This document shows, piece after piece, positions 35,888 through 47,968 of a stretch of DNA of 64,000 bases. The stretch lies in assembly GCA_964036315.1 (NCBI GenBank), contig OZ038498.1:11830339-11894338 (forward strand). The letters run 5' to 3'. Made by a program: the position numbers and the translations under genes. The stretch comes from Acanthosepion esculentum (lineage: Eukaryota > Mollusca > Cephalopoda > Sepiida > Sepiidae). The notes below the pieces were generated by a model, which worked only from the letters and a program-made list of their open reading frames with translations, had not been told where the DNA came from and did no database searches. Each line of letters opens with the position of its first letter. Positions within the stretch are counted from its first letter, which is position 1.

Positions 35888-36425
35888 CCCTTGTGCAAAT
35901 TAATTGTAACAACTGCCTTAGTTTCCTTTCTATCAGCATACGGTCAGTTTTAGACCCATTGGAGTGACAGGGTGCAATCGATTTTAATTTTTCCCCCTCA
36001 GATTAGGTCATTTGCAGTAGTGTACAGTAATACGAATCTATTTTCGGGGTGTGTGATGAAATTTGTTTGGCGTTGAAAAATATTGCGTCATCACAGTCAG
36101 ACACTATTGTCTCAACTGTCGATTAGTTGTCCTACGGCTATTGTCTGCGATGGACGTTACTCCAAGGAAGCATACGAAAATTATAACTGCACGGACACAC
36201 TAGCAAGCCTTACCAGTGAGCAAATCAAAGTACTATCGACTGGCTCGGAAACTCCCCTGATTTAAATCCAATCAAGAATCTCTAGTCAATCTGCAAGGAA
36301 AGATTTCGTGGAATGGACACACGAAGTACTAACATGTGCACTAAGTCATGTTTCATATTAAAAATATGAAAGGAAATTAAATAATAACGGAATTATTCGT
36401 TTTGTTTCAGTTAATTTGCACAAGG
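35888..36425 (+). mobile_element. Tc1-like deletion derivative, both ends present
   Basis: Ends CCCTTGTGCAAATTAATTG (35888) and CAGTTAATTTGCACAAGG (to 36425) are near-perfect inverted repeats. Inside lie MDVTPRKH and the junction to LTSEQIKVLSTG, the same internal deletion as the copies at 3.4 and 24.8 kb. It is about 540 bp, where a whole Tc1 element is usually 1.2-1.7 kb, so it is non-autonomous. Confidence 0.8.
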
Positions 36426-36669
36426 ATCTATATCGCTCTATATTTTTGCTCGAAAAGCTAAAACACTTAATAGCCTACAATAAAAAATTAATAAGAAATG
36501 TGTGAAAAATGATTGAAAGGAAGTCAAACCATTAGCATTTAGGTGTTGGCAGTTGATGTCAGAGTGAGAAAGAAAAATAATGTCAAGGGGGTTTATTATT
36601 ATTTTTATTATAGACAAATGGTGCGAGAGATGTTGATAAGTTTTATAACTTTACAATTAGATAAAGATA

Positions 36670-37175
36670 AAAAATCGTTCTATATTTCTGAGATGAGGTA
36701 TTATATACACTATTTACATTATTCGGACTATTGTCCTCATCTTTGTTGCCATATTTATTACAACGTTTTGGCTTTTCAGTATCTGTCTATATTTCTGAGA
36801 TGAGGTATTATGTACACTATTTACATTATTCGGACTATTGTTCTCATCTTTGTTACCATGTTAATCACAACGTTTTGGCCGTTGTACGCTCCGGACTTCT
36901 TCAGGTGGTTGGGATGTCGCTCACTGGGGTAGACTCTTCTAGTTCCACGTGCCATGTCTAATGGATGTCAGTTATCTCCTGTTACTTCCCCTCTCAAAGG
37001 TATTCACCGCCTTAACCAGGTATTGAACTCACACTCTTTGGGTCCTGTCACTGGATCTAACTAACGCCTTTATCCACTGTGCCATGTGTCCTAACGAAAC
37101 GTTGTGATAAACATGGCGACAAAGATGAGGACAATAGTCGGAATAATGTAAATTTGTACATAATACCTCATATGA
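36670..37175 (-). repeat. PLE-linked SINE with duplicated tail and inverted piece
   Basis: Minus-strand copy with the A box inside the reverse complement of CCACTGTGCCA (about 37074-37085) and B-box-like GAGTTCAATACC. The core is decayed at 36875-36905. The tail (CTGAGATGAGGTATTAT) is present twice (from about 36690 and 36798). A plus-strand tail piece (37093-37172) is fused directly to the head. Confidence 0.75.
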
Positions 37176-37420
37176 GAACTGAAGTACCGGGATCAGCTTC
37201 GTCAAGCTCTGAAGCAGAGACGCTATCAAAATCCTGCTTTAACAAAGTTCATCTGTCAGTGTGGCTTTGTCGGCCGGAGCAAGGCTGGGCTAGTATCGAA
37301 AGTACAAATGAAAGATGTCCTTCCTGATTTTCTCCACAATCGCCCCTGCCAGCACGTATAAGTGTAAAACAAAAGGCACCATCCAATGCTGACCCTCATT
37401 TATCGTTCACGATAGGAGAG

Positions 37421-37424
<4 letters not shown>

Positions 37425-37480
<56 letters not shown>
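37425..37480. repeat. (TA)n microsatellite
   Basis: A pure TA run. Confidence 0.97.
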
Positions 37481-37483
<3 letters not shown>

Positions 37484-37624
37484 AAAGTGGAAACATTTTC
37501 TTGTGGTGCCCTTTGTCCTTTAGTAGAAATTTAGTTTTCGGAAATCATAAAGGTCAACATTTTGTCATACATTTTTTCCAATATATTACTTAATTATAAA
37601 AATATCTATTGTTATCTTTTATAT

Positions 37625-37930
37625 AGAGTGGTTAGACGTTCGCATTCTGACCATGAGGCTCAGGTTCGATTCTCATCATAGTCAATTTGTCAGTAAGGAG
37701 ACTTCCTGATGTTATCGGGCGGGAGGGGTCGATCCCAGTGTGCAGAACCTTTGTAAAGTGCCTGCAAACCATGCCACGGATTGACCCAAGCCTTGTGAGT
37801 GAAATTGTGTAGACGGGACCCTTGGGGACCGTCGATAGATGTGCTAGCACAAAAGTCACAAGTCATCGTGGCCGAGGGCTTGAACATGCTGGCCTTGTTC
37901 AAATTTTTGATCACGCTAGATAACACATTC
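37625..37930 (+). repeat. tRNA-headed SINE family S4
   Basis: GAGTGGTTAGACGTTCGCA (A-box like) and CTCAGGTTCGATTCTC (B box) at 37626-37676 are followed by a body with AAACCATGCCACGGATTGAC, GACCCAAGCCTTGTGAGTG and CAAGTCATCGTGG, ending near GATCACGCTAG. Parts recur at 46020-46070 and 63370-63475. Confidence 0.75.
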
Positions 37931-37934
37931 TCTC

Positions 37935-38420
37935 TCAGATACTGGAACTAAGGTCTGCTTAACGTAGTTGCAGTATAAACCACATTATCTTATTTCTTGC
38001 ATCATGGCAAATTATTTGCGACATGTTTGAAGAAAATCGGATAAAAATGAAAATGTTAGTCAAGTTTTTATTTTAACTAGTACGGAATAAAAACGATTTT
38101 TTTCACAGTCTTTTGCAATTTTTTGTGTGAAGCCAATCGTCGCAGAAAAAAATATCAAGCGCTTTACATAAACGTCGTAACATGAGTCATGTTTCGCATT
38201 AAGCTCATCCAGTAAAAATTTTATTAGAGTGTAACTTTGCCTTGATTTTTGCAAAAAGTCGTACCTACCTTCAGTTTTATTGATTTTTCTGCCAAACTCT
38301 GGGGTGGGGGTCTGTAGATTGTAAGTTGGTCTTGACATAAGTTGGTAAATTTGCAACATGTGTGTACAATTTCATCGAATCGGTCGAGAAATGTGGACGT
38401 GTATAAATAGCACATCCACA
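37935..38420. other. Non-coding interval
   Basis: No supported gene. The minus frames running in from the CA array are not credible. Confidence 0.4.
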
Positions 38421-39025
38421 CAGATACATACACAGACAAACACACACAGACAGACACACACACAAACAAACACACACACACAGACACACACAGACAAACA
38501 CACACAAACAAACACAGGCACACACAGACAAACACACACACACAGGCACACACACAGACAGACACACACACACACAGACACACACAGACAAACAAACACA
38601 CAGACACATACACAGACAAACACACACACACAGACACACACAGACAAACACACACACAGACACACACACAGACAGACACACACAGACACACACAAACACA
38701 CAGACACACACACAGACACAGACACACAAACACACACAGACGCACACAGACAAACACACACACACAGACACACACACAGACAAACACACACTCACAGACG
38801 CACACAGACAAACAAACACACAGACACACACGCAGACAAACACACACACAGAGACACATACACAGACAAACACACACAGAGTCACATACACAGACAAGCA
38901 CACACACACACACACACAAATACACACACAGACACATACACACAGACACACACACACAGACACACACAAACACACACATAGACACACACACAAACACACA
39001 CATAGACACACACATAGAGACATCT
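38420..39025. repeat. (ACACAGAC)n-type degenerate microsatellite
   Basis: About 600 bp of CA repeats with CAGA and CAAA interruptions. Long frames (304, 248, 207 and 139 codons) on both strands are CVCVC/THTDT artefacts. Confidence 0.96.
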
Positions 39026-39029
39026 TCTG

Positions 39030-39033
<4 letters not shown>

Positions 39034-39083
<50 letters not shown>
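39034..39083. repeat. (TA)n microsatellite
   Basis: A pure TA run truncating a PLE N-terminal frame. Confidence 0.97.
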
Positions 39084-39087
<4 letters not shown>

Positions 39088-39660
39088 GCATGTTTCATTA
39101 AATAATATAGACAGGTTTTGTCTATTTATTCCTTTCATATTGTCTGATAAGCTTAATCACATTACCGTTGAAAGACGAAAGGAAAACACCATATTGATAC
39201 ATGTTTAAATCCAATGTAAGCTTTCGGCTTACATAAGCCATTATCAAAGACGACAATTTCAATACATCAAACAACACACAGACGAAACTACAATAATAGC
39301 CCGACCTTGCCGCTTGAATAAGCTCAAGACAAACTCGTATTTACGAGACAAGGAAGCGAAAATTGCGTCGCAGCTCGTGACGTCACACATGACCACGCGA
39401 GAGTGAAAAACGAGAAGTATTAAGTATCGGAAGCCGTTGGTATAAACCAGTGGCTTCTGCTACAAATTATAAGCATTTGAGAATGTTTGTGGAGATTTAT
39501 TTTGTTCAGGTTAGGTTTCAACTGTTTTATGTATATAGCTTCAAGGATTTTTAACTTTTGCTTATTGTTTTCATGTTTATGTATAGTTGTGTTGTCAACA
39601 AGGATTTTCCGGAATTGAGTACGCGGGCAGGCATGTTGTTTCAAGAAAACCTTTAGAAAA
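39084..39660 (-). mobile_element. PLE 3' end joined to a second PLE 5' end
   Basis: Minus strand, in order: a frame with KLKILEAIYIKQLKPNLNK (39420-39644), which resembles the segment after the GIY-YIG domain of PLE proteins; about 170 bp; a hammerhead-like motif (39218-39247); then [13 protein letters not shown] (about 39138-39084), an N-terminal motif cut off by (TA)n. This is the head-to-tail order expected of tandem PLE copies sharing a terminal repeat. Confidence 0.5.
39218..39247 (-). ncRNA. Hammerhead-like motif between PLE pieces
   Basis: Minus strand: TTGATAA (39241-39247, two changes from CTGATGA), one T, perfect stem GGCTT/AAGCC with ATGT loop (39226-39239), GAA, self-complementary AGCT (39219-39222), then T. 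Confidence 0.35.
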
Positions 39661-39772
39661 ATGTCGTAAAATAATAATTGTTTGAAAGGAACTTATATAA
39701 AATAAATAGACAAAACCTGCCTATATTATTTAATGAAACATGCATTAATGAAAAATTGCTGCCGAAATATGC

Positions 39773-39844
<72 letters not shown>
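39660..39844 (+). mobile_element. Inverted PLE 5' fragment ending in (TA)n
   Basis: The plus strand encodes NETCINEKLLPKY just before (TA)n (39777-39844). It shares about 60 bp (AATAGACAAAACCTG..TTTAATGAAACATGCATTAAT) with the minus-strand fragment at 39073-39138, so the two face opposite ways. Confidence 0.5.
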
Positions 39845-39846
<2 letters not shown>

Positions 39847-39849
39847 GAA

Positions 39850-41930
39850 GCAAGCAATATTGGCAAATGTTTCATTCATAAATTTCTTTAAAACAAACCT
39901 CGTTTTCAAACAGATAAGTTAACTATTGTATGTCTGGCTCTGTGTGTGAATCTTTTCGCGCGCATGCGGGTTAGACTTGACGCCTTTGCTCGTTTGTTCT
40001 CTCTCTTACTCTCCAACTTTCACTCTCTCTCTCTCACTCTCTGTGCAATGTATATATGTGTGCGCATGCGCGCGCGCGTGCGTGTGAAAACCAGTAAGAA
40101 ATTGATGAAAGGAGACCAGAAACAAGTACGAGAGTAAACATGTCAACAGCTAGATGTTGCTGTTTAGCATAAGGAAAAGCAAGCCGGATAAAAATGGTCG
40201 GAAGTGGGTCTGCTTTTCGACAGCCGTCTATGCATTTAACAAACTACTGATGAAACCACTTGTGCTGGAGACTGCCAGTAGTCGCGAACGAACTTTGAAA
40301 CAACGTAAACAAAAGAAGGGTTGAAATCTTTTTCGCTCTCCGAACTGCCATTGCAGTTAATATCATCAAGTGGCCGAAGAGGAAATATGGCGATCAGAAT
40401 CAAATAAGACATCGACTGTGGGTGGCCAACTAACACTAGTTTTTAAACGCTGGGTGCCAATTTTATAGCTTCCTATTTGTCTGTTTAATCTTCCCTTGCA
40501 GAAAAAAAAATCTGGGACCAAATTAAAAGAAAATGCTTTCTACTCGTCTTATAAGTTTAAACATCTGTCAAAAAAAAAAAAAATGAAAACATCCTGTTGA
40601 GGAAATTGTAAGTAAGATTGCGAAAGTATTTCAGTTGTCGGGGAATCAATTTAGATAAGGGGAAATGAGTGTGAACAAATGAAAAGAAACACAAAACGAA
40701 AAACTGTCTTCCTTGAGTCATGAACTAGAACATATATACAGATATTTACTCAGCTTAGAGTGGCACAGGCCATGAAACGGAGACACATTGTGAGGATCGA
40801 TCTCAATGCATTGCTTACTAGACATCACTATAGCCAACTTAACCCTTTGAGCCCTGCGTTCCTGAACAATTTTAACCATTCTGTCTGAGCTCTTGAGTCA
40901 AAATTCATAAATAATTGGTATGCAATGTTTCACGGTAGATATAAAAACAGTTACAAATATTTACCCACTGTTCAACCAGTGACTGGGCATTACGTCATTT
41001 TTTTCTCTAGCACCGATAAAACGGTGGTCAAGGCTCAAAGGGTAAAGCAATCTTAATTTAAAAAACTAGAAGCTGAATATAGTTGAAAACCATTTTTTCG
41101 CAGAATATAGCTAGCTTATTTCTTTTAGATATATACTAAAATTATTTTAGTTTAATACCAAAGATTGGAAAATGTGGATTGGATTGTGTTGCGACAATCT
41201 TCCAAATGGACAGAGGCCCCGTTTCTTTATTAACAGTAGCCACTGTCTAAAGCATCGAAGATGCATGTCTCTTAGCCAACAAAAAAAAACAAAAAAAAAC
41301 ACTGCGTCGATCCTTATATAAAGTCAATCTGTTTATTCATTCTGTGGGTCCTCGCTCCAGATATCTATTCTCTATTTTAATCCGTCTCTTCAAAATCGCC
41401 AACATTTCTAATGTCACGCCCTCTGGCGACGAAAAGTAAACAATCGTTCACATCAAGAAGGAACGCGTCTGAAGATCGGTTCTTTTGAATATCCAGCTGC
41501 TGCTGCTGCTGAAAGCCCTTGTTGAAGGTGTTAAATAATAGAAATGAAACAAGTCAAATTCATCTTGATGAGGCGTGTCACGACCAGACGCTTTAACATT
41601 CTGTGTTTATGGAATCAGTTCTTCTAAAATCACTGATTAAATGGCAGAAATAGACTTCGATCCTATTGTTAGAAAATTCATTAAGCAACAGACATAAGCT
41701 GATGTAAACAGAACCAATAATTACCATGAAATTGAGGGTGGATTAAATTGATTGATTCAATCTACTTTTCAGCATGGAAAGAAGATAATTCGTTGACAGC
41801 GATGAAAAGAAAAGATGGCGCCGTGGTGCTGTTAAATCTATAATTTTCTTGACATTTCGATAAGAACAAACTGCCAAAGCTTGAGGACAAAATATGGAGA
41901 ACAATTTGGGACTTAAACGTCAAAAATTAA
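39850..41930. other. Mostly single-copy-looking DNA
   Basis: No gene supported. Contains a Z-DNA-type alternating run (40048-40086), a tRNA-like SINE relic (40745-40850) and a CTG run (GCTGCTGCTGCTGCT near 41500). Short frames of 60-66 codons have no recognisable domains. Confidence 0.35.
40745..40850 (-). repeat. SINE family S3 relic
   Basis: Minus strand: GGCTATAGTGATGTCTAG (weak A box), GAGATCGATCCTC (B-box like) and TTTCATGGCCTGTGCCAC, matching the order in the 14-kb copies. Confidence 0.45.
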
Positions 41931-41938
41931 CAAGTTTG

Positions 41939-42407
<469 letters not shown>

Positions 42408-42408
<1 letters not shown>

Positions 42409-42735
42409 TAGGGCTTTTGTATTATTGTTCGCAATAAAATTTAAGGGCTTTTGTATTATTGTTTCCAATAAAATTTAAGGGCTTTTGTATTATTGTTCCC
42501 AATAAAATTTAAGGGCTTTTGTATTATTGTTCACAATAAAATTTAAGGGCTTTTGTATTATTATTCACAATAAAATTTAAGGGTTTTTGTAATATTGTTC
42601 ACAATAAAATTTAAGGGCTTTTGTATTATTGTTCACAATAAAATTTAAGGGCTTTTGTATTATTGTTCACAATAAAATTTAAGGGCTTTTGTATTATTGT
42701 TCACAATAGAATTTAAGGGTTTTTGTAATATTGTT
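42408..42735. repeat. 34-bp tandem repeat
   Basis: About 9.5 copies of a unit containing AAGGGCTTTTGTATTATTGT and TCACAATAAAATTT. The first copies vary most. The array starts inside what should be the right end of the mariner element. Confidence 0.95.
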
Positions 42736-44510
42736 CTCTAGATTCGTATAGTGATCTGAATAGGGAAATAGTATAGTGAATAGAGTAGAGAATAGCGGTC
42801 CGTATAGTAATAGAGTAGAAATGTAGATCCGTATAGTGATCTGAATAGGGAAATAGTATAGTGAATAGAGTAGAGAATAGCGGTTCGTATAGTAGTAGAG
42901 TAGAAATGTAGATCCGTATAGTGATCTGAATAGGGAAATAGTATAGTGAATAGAGTAGAGAATAGCGGTCCGTATAGTAATAGAGTAGAAATGTAGATCC
43001 GTATAGTGATCTGAATAGGGAAATAGTATAGTGAATAGAGTAGAGAATAGCGGTCCGTATAGTAATAGAGTAGAAATGTAGATCCGTATAGTGATCTGAA
43101 TAGGGAAATAGTATAGTGAATATAGTAGAGAATAGCGGTTCGTATAGTAATAGAGTAGAAATGTAGATCCGTATAGGTTTCTGAATAGGGAAATAGTATA
43201 GTGAATAGAGTAGAGAATAGCGGTCCGTATAGTAATAGAGTAGAAATGTAGATCCGTATAGTGATCTGAATAGGGAAATAGTATAGTGAATATAGTAGAG
43301 AATAGCGGTCCGTATAGTAATAGAGTAGAAATGTAGATCCGTATAGTGATCTGAATAGGGAAATAGTATAGTGAATAGAGTAGAGAATAGCGGTTCGTAT
43401 AGTAGTAGAGTAGAAATGTAGATTCGTATAGTGATCTGAATAGGGAAATAGTATAGTGAATAGAGTAGAGAATAGTGGTCCGTATAGTAATAGAGTAAAA
43501 ATGTAGATCCGTATAGTGATCTGAATAGGGAAATAGTATAGTGAATAGAGTAGAGAATAGCGGTCCGTATAGTAATAGAGTAGAAATGTAGATCCGTATA
43601 GTGATCTGAATAGGGAAATAGTATAGTGAATAGAGGAGAAAATAGCGATCCGTATAGTAATAGAGTAGAAATGTAGATCCGTATAGTGATCTGAATAGGG
43701 AAATAGTATAGTGAATATAGTAGAGAATAGCGGTTCGTATAGTAATAGAGTAGAAATGTAGATCCGTATAGGTTTCTGAATAGGGAAATAGTATAGTGAA
43801 TAGAGTAGAGAATAGTGGTCCGTATAGTAATAGAGTAGAAATGTAGATCCGTATAGAGATCTGAATAGGGAAATAGTATAGTGAATATAGTAGAGAATAG
43901 CGGTCCGTATAGTAATAGCGTAGAAATGTAGATCCGTATAGTGATCTGAATAGGGAAATAGTGTAGTGAATAGAGGAGAGAATAGTGATCCGTATAGTAA
44001 TATAGAAATGTAGATCCGTATAGTGATCTGAATAGGGAAATAGTATAGTGAATAGAGTAGAGAATAGCGGCCCGTATAGTAATAGAGTAGAAATGTAGAT
44101 CTGTATAGTGATCTGAATAGGGAAATAGTATAGTGAATAGAGTGGAGAATAGCGGTTCGTATAGTAGTAGAGTAGAAATGTAGTTCCGTATAGTGATCTG
44201 AATAGGGAAATAGTATAGTGAATAGAGGAGTGAATAGCGGTTTGTTTAGTAATAGAGTAGAAATGTAGATCCGTATAGAGATCTGAATAGGGAAATAGTA
44301 TAGTGAATAGAGTAGAGAATAGCGGTCCGTATAGTAATAGAGTAGAAATGTAGATCCGTATAGTGATCTGAATAGGGAAATAGTATAGTGAATACAGTAG
44401 AGAATAGCGGTCCGTATAGTAATAAATGATGCTCCAAATAGTAATAGAGGATAGACTAGAAATAGCGATCCGAATATTAATAGAGGATAGACTAGAATTG
44501 GAGAACATTT
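42735..44510. repeat. 85-bp satellite array with higher-order structure
   Basis: About 20 copies of an 85-bp unit (GTAGATCCGTATAGTGATCT, GAATAGGGAAATAGTATAGT, GAATAGAGTAGAGAATAGCG, TAGTAATAGAGTAGAAAT). Variant units recur at 595 bp, exactly seven units. The minus strand has no stop in the unit in any frame, so 604- and 593-codon frames run through the array. They are low-complexity repeats with no known domain. Confidence 0.97.
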
Positions 44511-44514
44511 AGAC

Positions 44515-45890
44515 GTCATGCGACTTCCTACTTATATGCGTTAGCTCTATGGTCACGTGGTCTACTTAATTCAATAATGGAATTGCCTGCGTTTGCTCAC
44601 TGGTGATCTATGTTCAAACTCAAGTGTCGGCAGCGACACTTTATTCCTATATACGAGTCACATTTTCTCAAAGCAGAAACATAGCAATAATCGCCTTTTC
44701 AGGGCAATATAATTTCCTAAGCAAAATATCAGAACTCATTTCAATATGCAGACACGAAAGCTAATTCCTACTCTGCTACCTACATCCATAATACAACTCC
44801 GAAGACTAAACGATTAAAGACCCATAACCTAAAACCAATAAACTCTCTTTCAAACCAAACATTTGAACCAAAGAAAGTATGCAGAATTATATAAATAAAT
44901 TAATTAATCAACAAATATGTACATATATAAATAAAATAAAATAAATTAAGAAAATGTAAAGAAAATAAAAGTAATTAAATAAAGATTATAAATGCTCTCT
45001 CTTAAGTTATCATTTAAATTAAATAAACGGGTACTATGCTCCCTATATTTGTTGTTGCTATCATAACGTTTCAGCCATTGTACCCTGCAGCCTTCGTCAG
45101 GTGCTTGTCGATTCCCTGTAGGTTACTCAGATGAAGGCCGAAATGTTGTGATAACAACAGCAAACATATGTCCGCGTGGAAATAAAGTAAATGCTAAATC
45201 AAAAGAATTGTAAAAAAACAAAACAAATGTCTTCTTCATTCACCAAAACTAAACCCACATAAAGAGGAGTAACACTTGGATTAGTAATTGGTTACGAGGT
45301 AAAAACTACCAGTCTCTATTCACTGTTGTTTGCTATATCCAAACTGTTTATATCTACAAATGCACTTTGATAATGAGAACTTATCCCAGATAAATATAGC
45401 AAACTTTAATATATAAAATCGTAATCGTATTCGAGGATACCCGTTTACTAGCGCGGCCAGCCAATCCCTATTGCAGACGCTCACTCAGAGACATTTGTGT
45501 TTGCTCAACACCCACAGAGCCCACCTGTGGTTTATACTGCAACTATACTGAGCAGACCTTAGTTACAGTTTCTGCGATAAAGTATGTTGTCTAGCGCGAT
45601 CAATATATATAAGTAACTAATATGTTGATACAAATTGTTAACCCTTAAGCCACTTATTTAAATATTTGCTTCAGCCGTTTCCATAGAAATTAATTTTACG
45701 AATGAATATGCTTATAAAGCTGCGTAAATTTCAAGATTAGTTATTCCCAAAAATTTCGTTTGAAGATGAAGCAGAGATTGATACTTTAATTCAATTTAAT
45801 TTTTATAATTAAATTGAAGGTTTTAGCTCCTGTTTTTGCACCATGAGAACTCTTATGTAGCGATGGAATCATATTTTTTTTAAATAATTA
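44515..45890. other. Mostly non-coding interval
   Basis: Includes a PLE-linked SINE fragment (45035-45180, minus) with a wobble-paired core at 45069-45100, and a copy of the (TA)n-linked repeat at 45680-45890. No gene seen. Confidence 0.4.
45069..45100 (-). ncRNA. Hammerhead-like core, divergent copy
   Basis: Minus strand: CTGACGA, one A, GGCTG (45088-45092), a loop, TGGCT (45073-45077), GAAACGTTA. The five stem positions keep pairing through three G:U wobbles. Confidence 0.3.
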
Positions 45891-46069
45891 AAATATATAT
45901 ATATATATATAAAGAGACAGACAGATTTAGAGAGATGGCGATCTCTTTCATTATGTAGCTAAGTTTATATAATATGCAAGTGACATTTATTCGGTTATAC
46001 TGGGAAAGAGCGTATTATCTTGTGTGATCAACAATTTGACCAAGGCCAGCACCCTCAAGCCCTCCGCCA

Positions 46070-46117
<48 letters not shown>

Positions 46118-46303
46118 CAAATAAATCTGCTTATAAAGCTACGTTAATTTCAAGATTAGTTATTCCAAAAATTTCGCTTGAAGATGAAACAGAGCTTGAT
46201 ACTTTAATTCAATTCAATTCGAATAATTAAATTTGAAATCTTTGGTTCCTGTTCTTGAAACATAAGAACTCTTATGTAGTGAAGGAATTATAGTTTAAAA
46301 AAA

Positions 46304-46361
<58 letters not shown>
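45680..46361 (+). repeat. Two copies of (TA)n-linked repeat, with S4 scrap
   Basis: 45680-45890 and 46110-46305 share TCAAGATTAGTTATTCC, GAAGATGAA(A)CAGAG and GAACTCTTATGTAG. (TA)n runs follow at 45894-45911, 46072-46114 and 46305-46361. A scrap of SINE S4 (GATCAACAATTTGACCAAGG) lies at 46025-46070. Confidence 0.75.
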
Positions 46362-46363
<2 letters not shown>

Positions 46364-46365
<2 letters not shown>

Positions 46366-46535
46366 GAAAAGATTTGAACACTAATATTCCATGGTCATAA
46401 TTTATAAAACGTAAAAACGATCCAATTCATCAGACCTACAGATTAAAAAAAAATTCTTTTTGAATCTGTAGATCTGATGAATTGAATCGTTTTTTTTAAA
46501 TTATGACCATGGAATATTAGTGTTCAAATCTTTAC

Positions 46536-46584
<49 letters not shown>
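46364..46584. repeat. Long palindrome with (TA)n on both sides
   Basis: Arms of about 80 bp (46367-46445 and 46451-46535) are inverted copies containing TTTGAACACTAATATTCCAT, GGTCATAATTTA and AATTCATCAGA. The loop is nearly absent. (TA)n flanks both ends. Confidence 0.9.
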
Positions 46585-46586
<2 letters not shown>

Positions 46587-46665
46587 CTCTTGGAATTATT
46601 TTTATACATATATGTATGTGTATATATAATTGCATATGTATGTGTATATTTACCACTAATATTGT

Positions 46666-46669
<4 letters not shown>

Positions 46670-46708
<39 letters not shown>
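46670..46708. repeat. (TA)n microsatellite
   Basis: A pure TA run. Confidence 0.96.
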
Positions 46709-46712
<4 letters not shown>

Positions 46713-46977
46713 GTTAAGATGAGAATCAATAGTGTACAATTCCAGCGTTCGTAAAATTTAATTTAAAAGAGGGCTCAATACAAAGTAGAGCAATATTATT
46801 CATTTCACGATATTACATCGAAAAACATGAGAAAATCGCTACACTTCGCCGTATTTCGATGCTTATCGAATGCATCTCATCTGTTATCAATTGACATTTG
46901 AATCGCATCGAAACACAACTGCAATTGTGCAGCGATTCGAACATGTTTTCGATGTAATATCCCAAAATAAATGATAT

Positions 46978-47968
46978 ATATATGTCTGTGTGGGTGTTGG
47001 TGTGTGTCTGTGCGTGTGGGTCTGTATGTGTGTTTTTGCATGTGTGTCTGTGCGTGTGTGTCTGTATGCGTGTGTCTGTGCGTGTGTGTCTGTATGTGTG
47101 TGTCTCTGTGTGTGTCTGTATGTGTGTGTCTGTATGCGTGTGTCTCTGTGTGTGTCTGTATGCGTGTGTCTGTGCGTGTGTGTCTGTATGTGTGTGTCTG
47201 TATGCGTGTGTGTGTGTGTCTGTATGTGTGTGTGTGCGTGTGTGTCTTTATGTGTTTGTGTGTGTGTGTGTCTGTGCGTGTGTGTGTCTCTATGTGTGTG
47301 TCTGTATGTTTGTGTGTCTGTATGCGTGTGTCTGTGCGTGTGTGTGTCTGTATGTGTGGGTGTGTGCTTGTATGCGTGTGTCTGTGCGTGTGTGTCTGTA
47401 TGTGTGTGTCTGTATGTGTGTGTCTGTATGTGTGTCTGTGCCTGTGTGTCTGTATGCGTGTGTCTGTGCATGTGTGTCTGTGCGTGTGTGTCTGTATGTG
47501 TATGTCTGTATGCGTGTGTCTGTGCGCGTGTGTCTGTGCGTGTGTGTCTGTGCGTGTGTCTGTATGTGTGTGTCTGTACGTGTGTGTTTGTACGTGTGTG
47601 TCTGTATGCATGTGTCTGTACGTGTGTGTCTCTATGTGTGTCTGTGCGCGTGTGTCTGTATGTGTGTGTCTGTATGTGTGTGTTTGTACGTGTGTGTCTC
47701 TATGTGTGTCTGTGCGTGTGTGTCTGTATGCGTGTGTCTGTGCGTGTGTGTCTGTATGTGTGTGTCTGTACGTGTGTGTCTGTATGTGTGTGTCTGTATG
47801 CATGTGTCTGTACGTGTGTGTCTGTATGTGTGTCTGTGCGTGTGTGTCTGTATGCGTGTGTCTGTACGTGTGTGTCTGTATATTTGTGTCTGTGCGTGTG
47901 TGTCTGTATGTGTGTGTCTGTATGTGTGTGCTTGTACGTGTGTGTCTGTATGTGTGTCTGTATGTGAC
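46978..47968. repeat. 1-kb (TGTGTCTG)-type minisatellite
   Basis: Degenerate units TGTGTGTCTGTATG and CGTGTGTCTGTG. Frames of 412, 383, 333 and 325 codons on both strands are CVSVC/THTDT artefacts. Confidence 0.97.

Noticed and set aside
38224..39138. A 304-codon cysteine-rich frame
   Set aside because: It is the CA-rich array read on the minus strand. The cysteines come from TGT codons, so it is not a toxin-like or metallothionein gene. Only its first residues, before the (TA)n run, resemble a PLE N-terminus.
42694..44519. Frames of 604 and 593 codons on the minus strand as a giant repetitive protein
   Set aside because: They are read straight through the 85-bp satellite, which lacks stops in all frames. 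There is no non-repetitive domain, and two frames are equally open.
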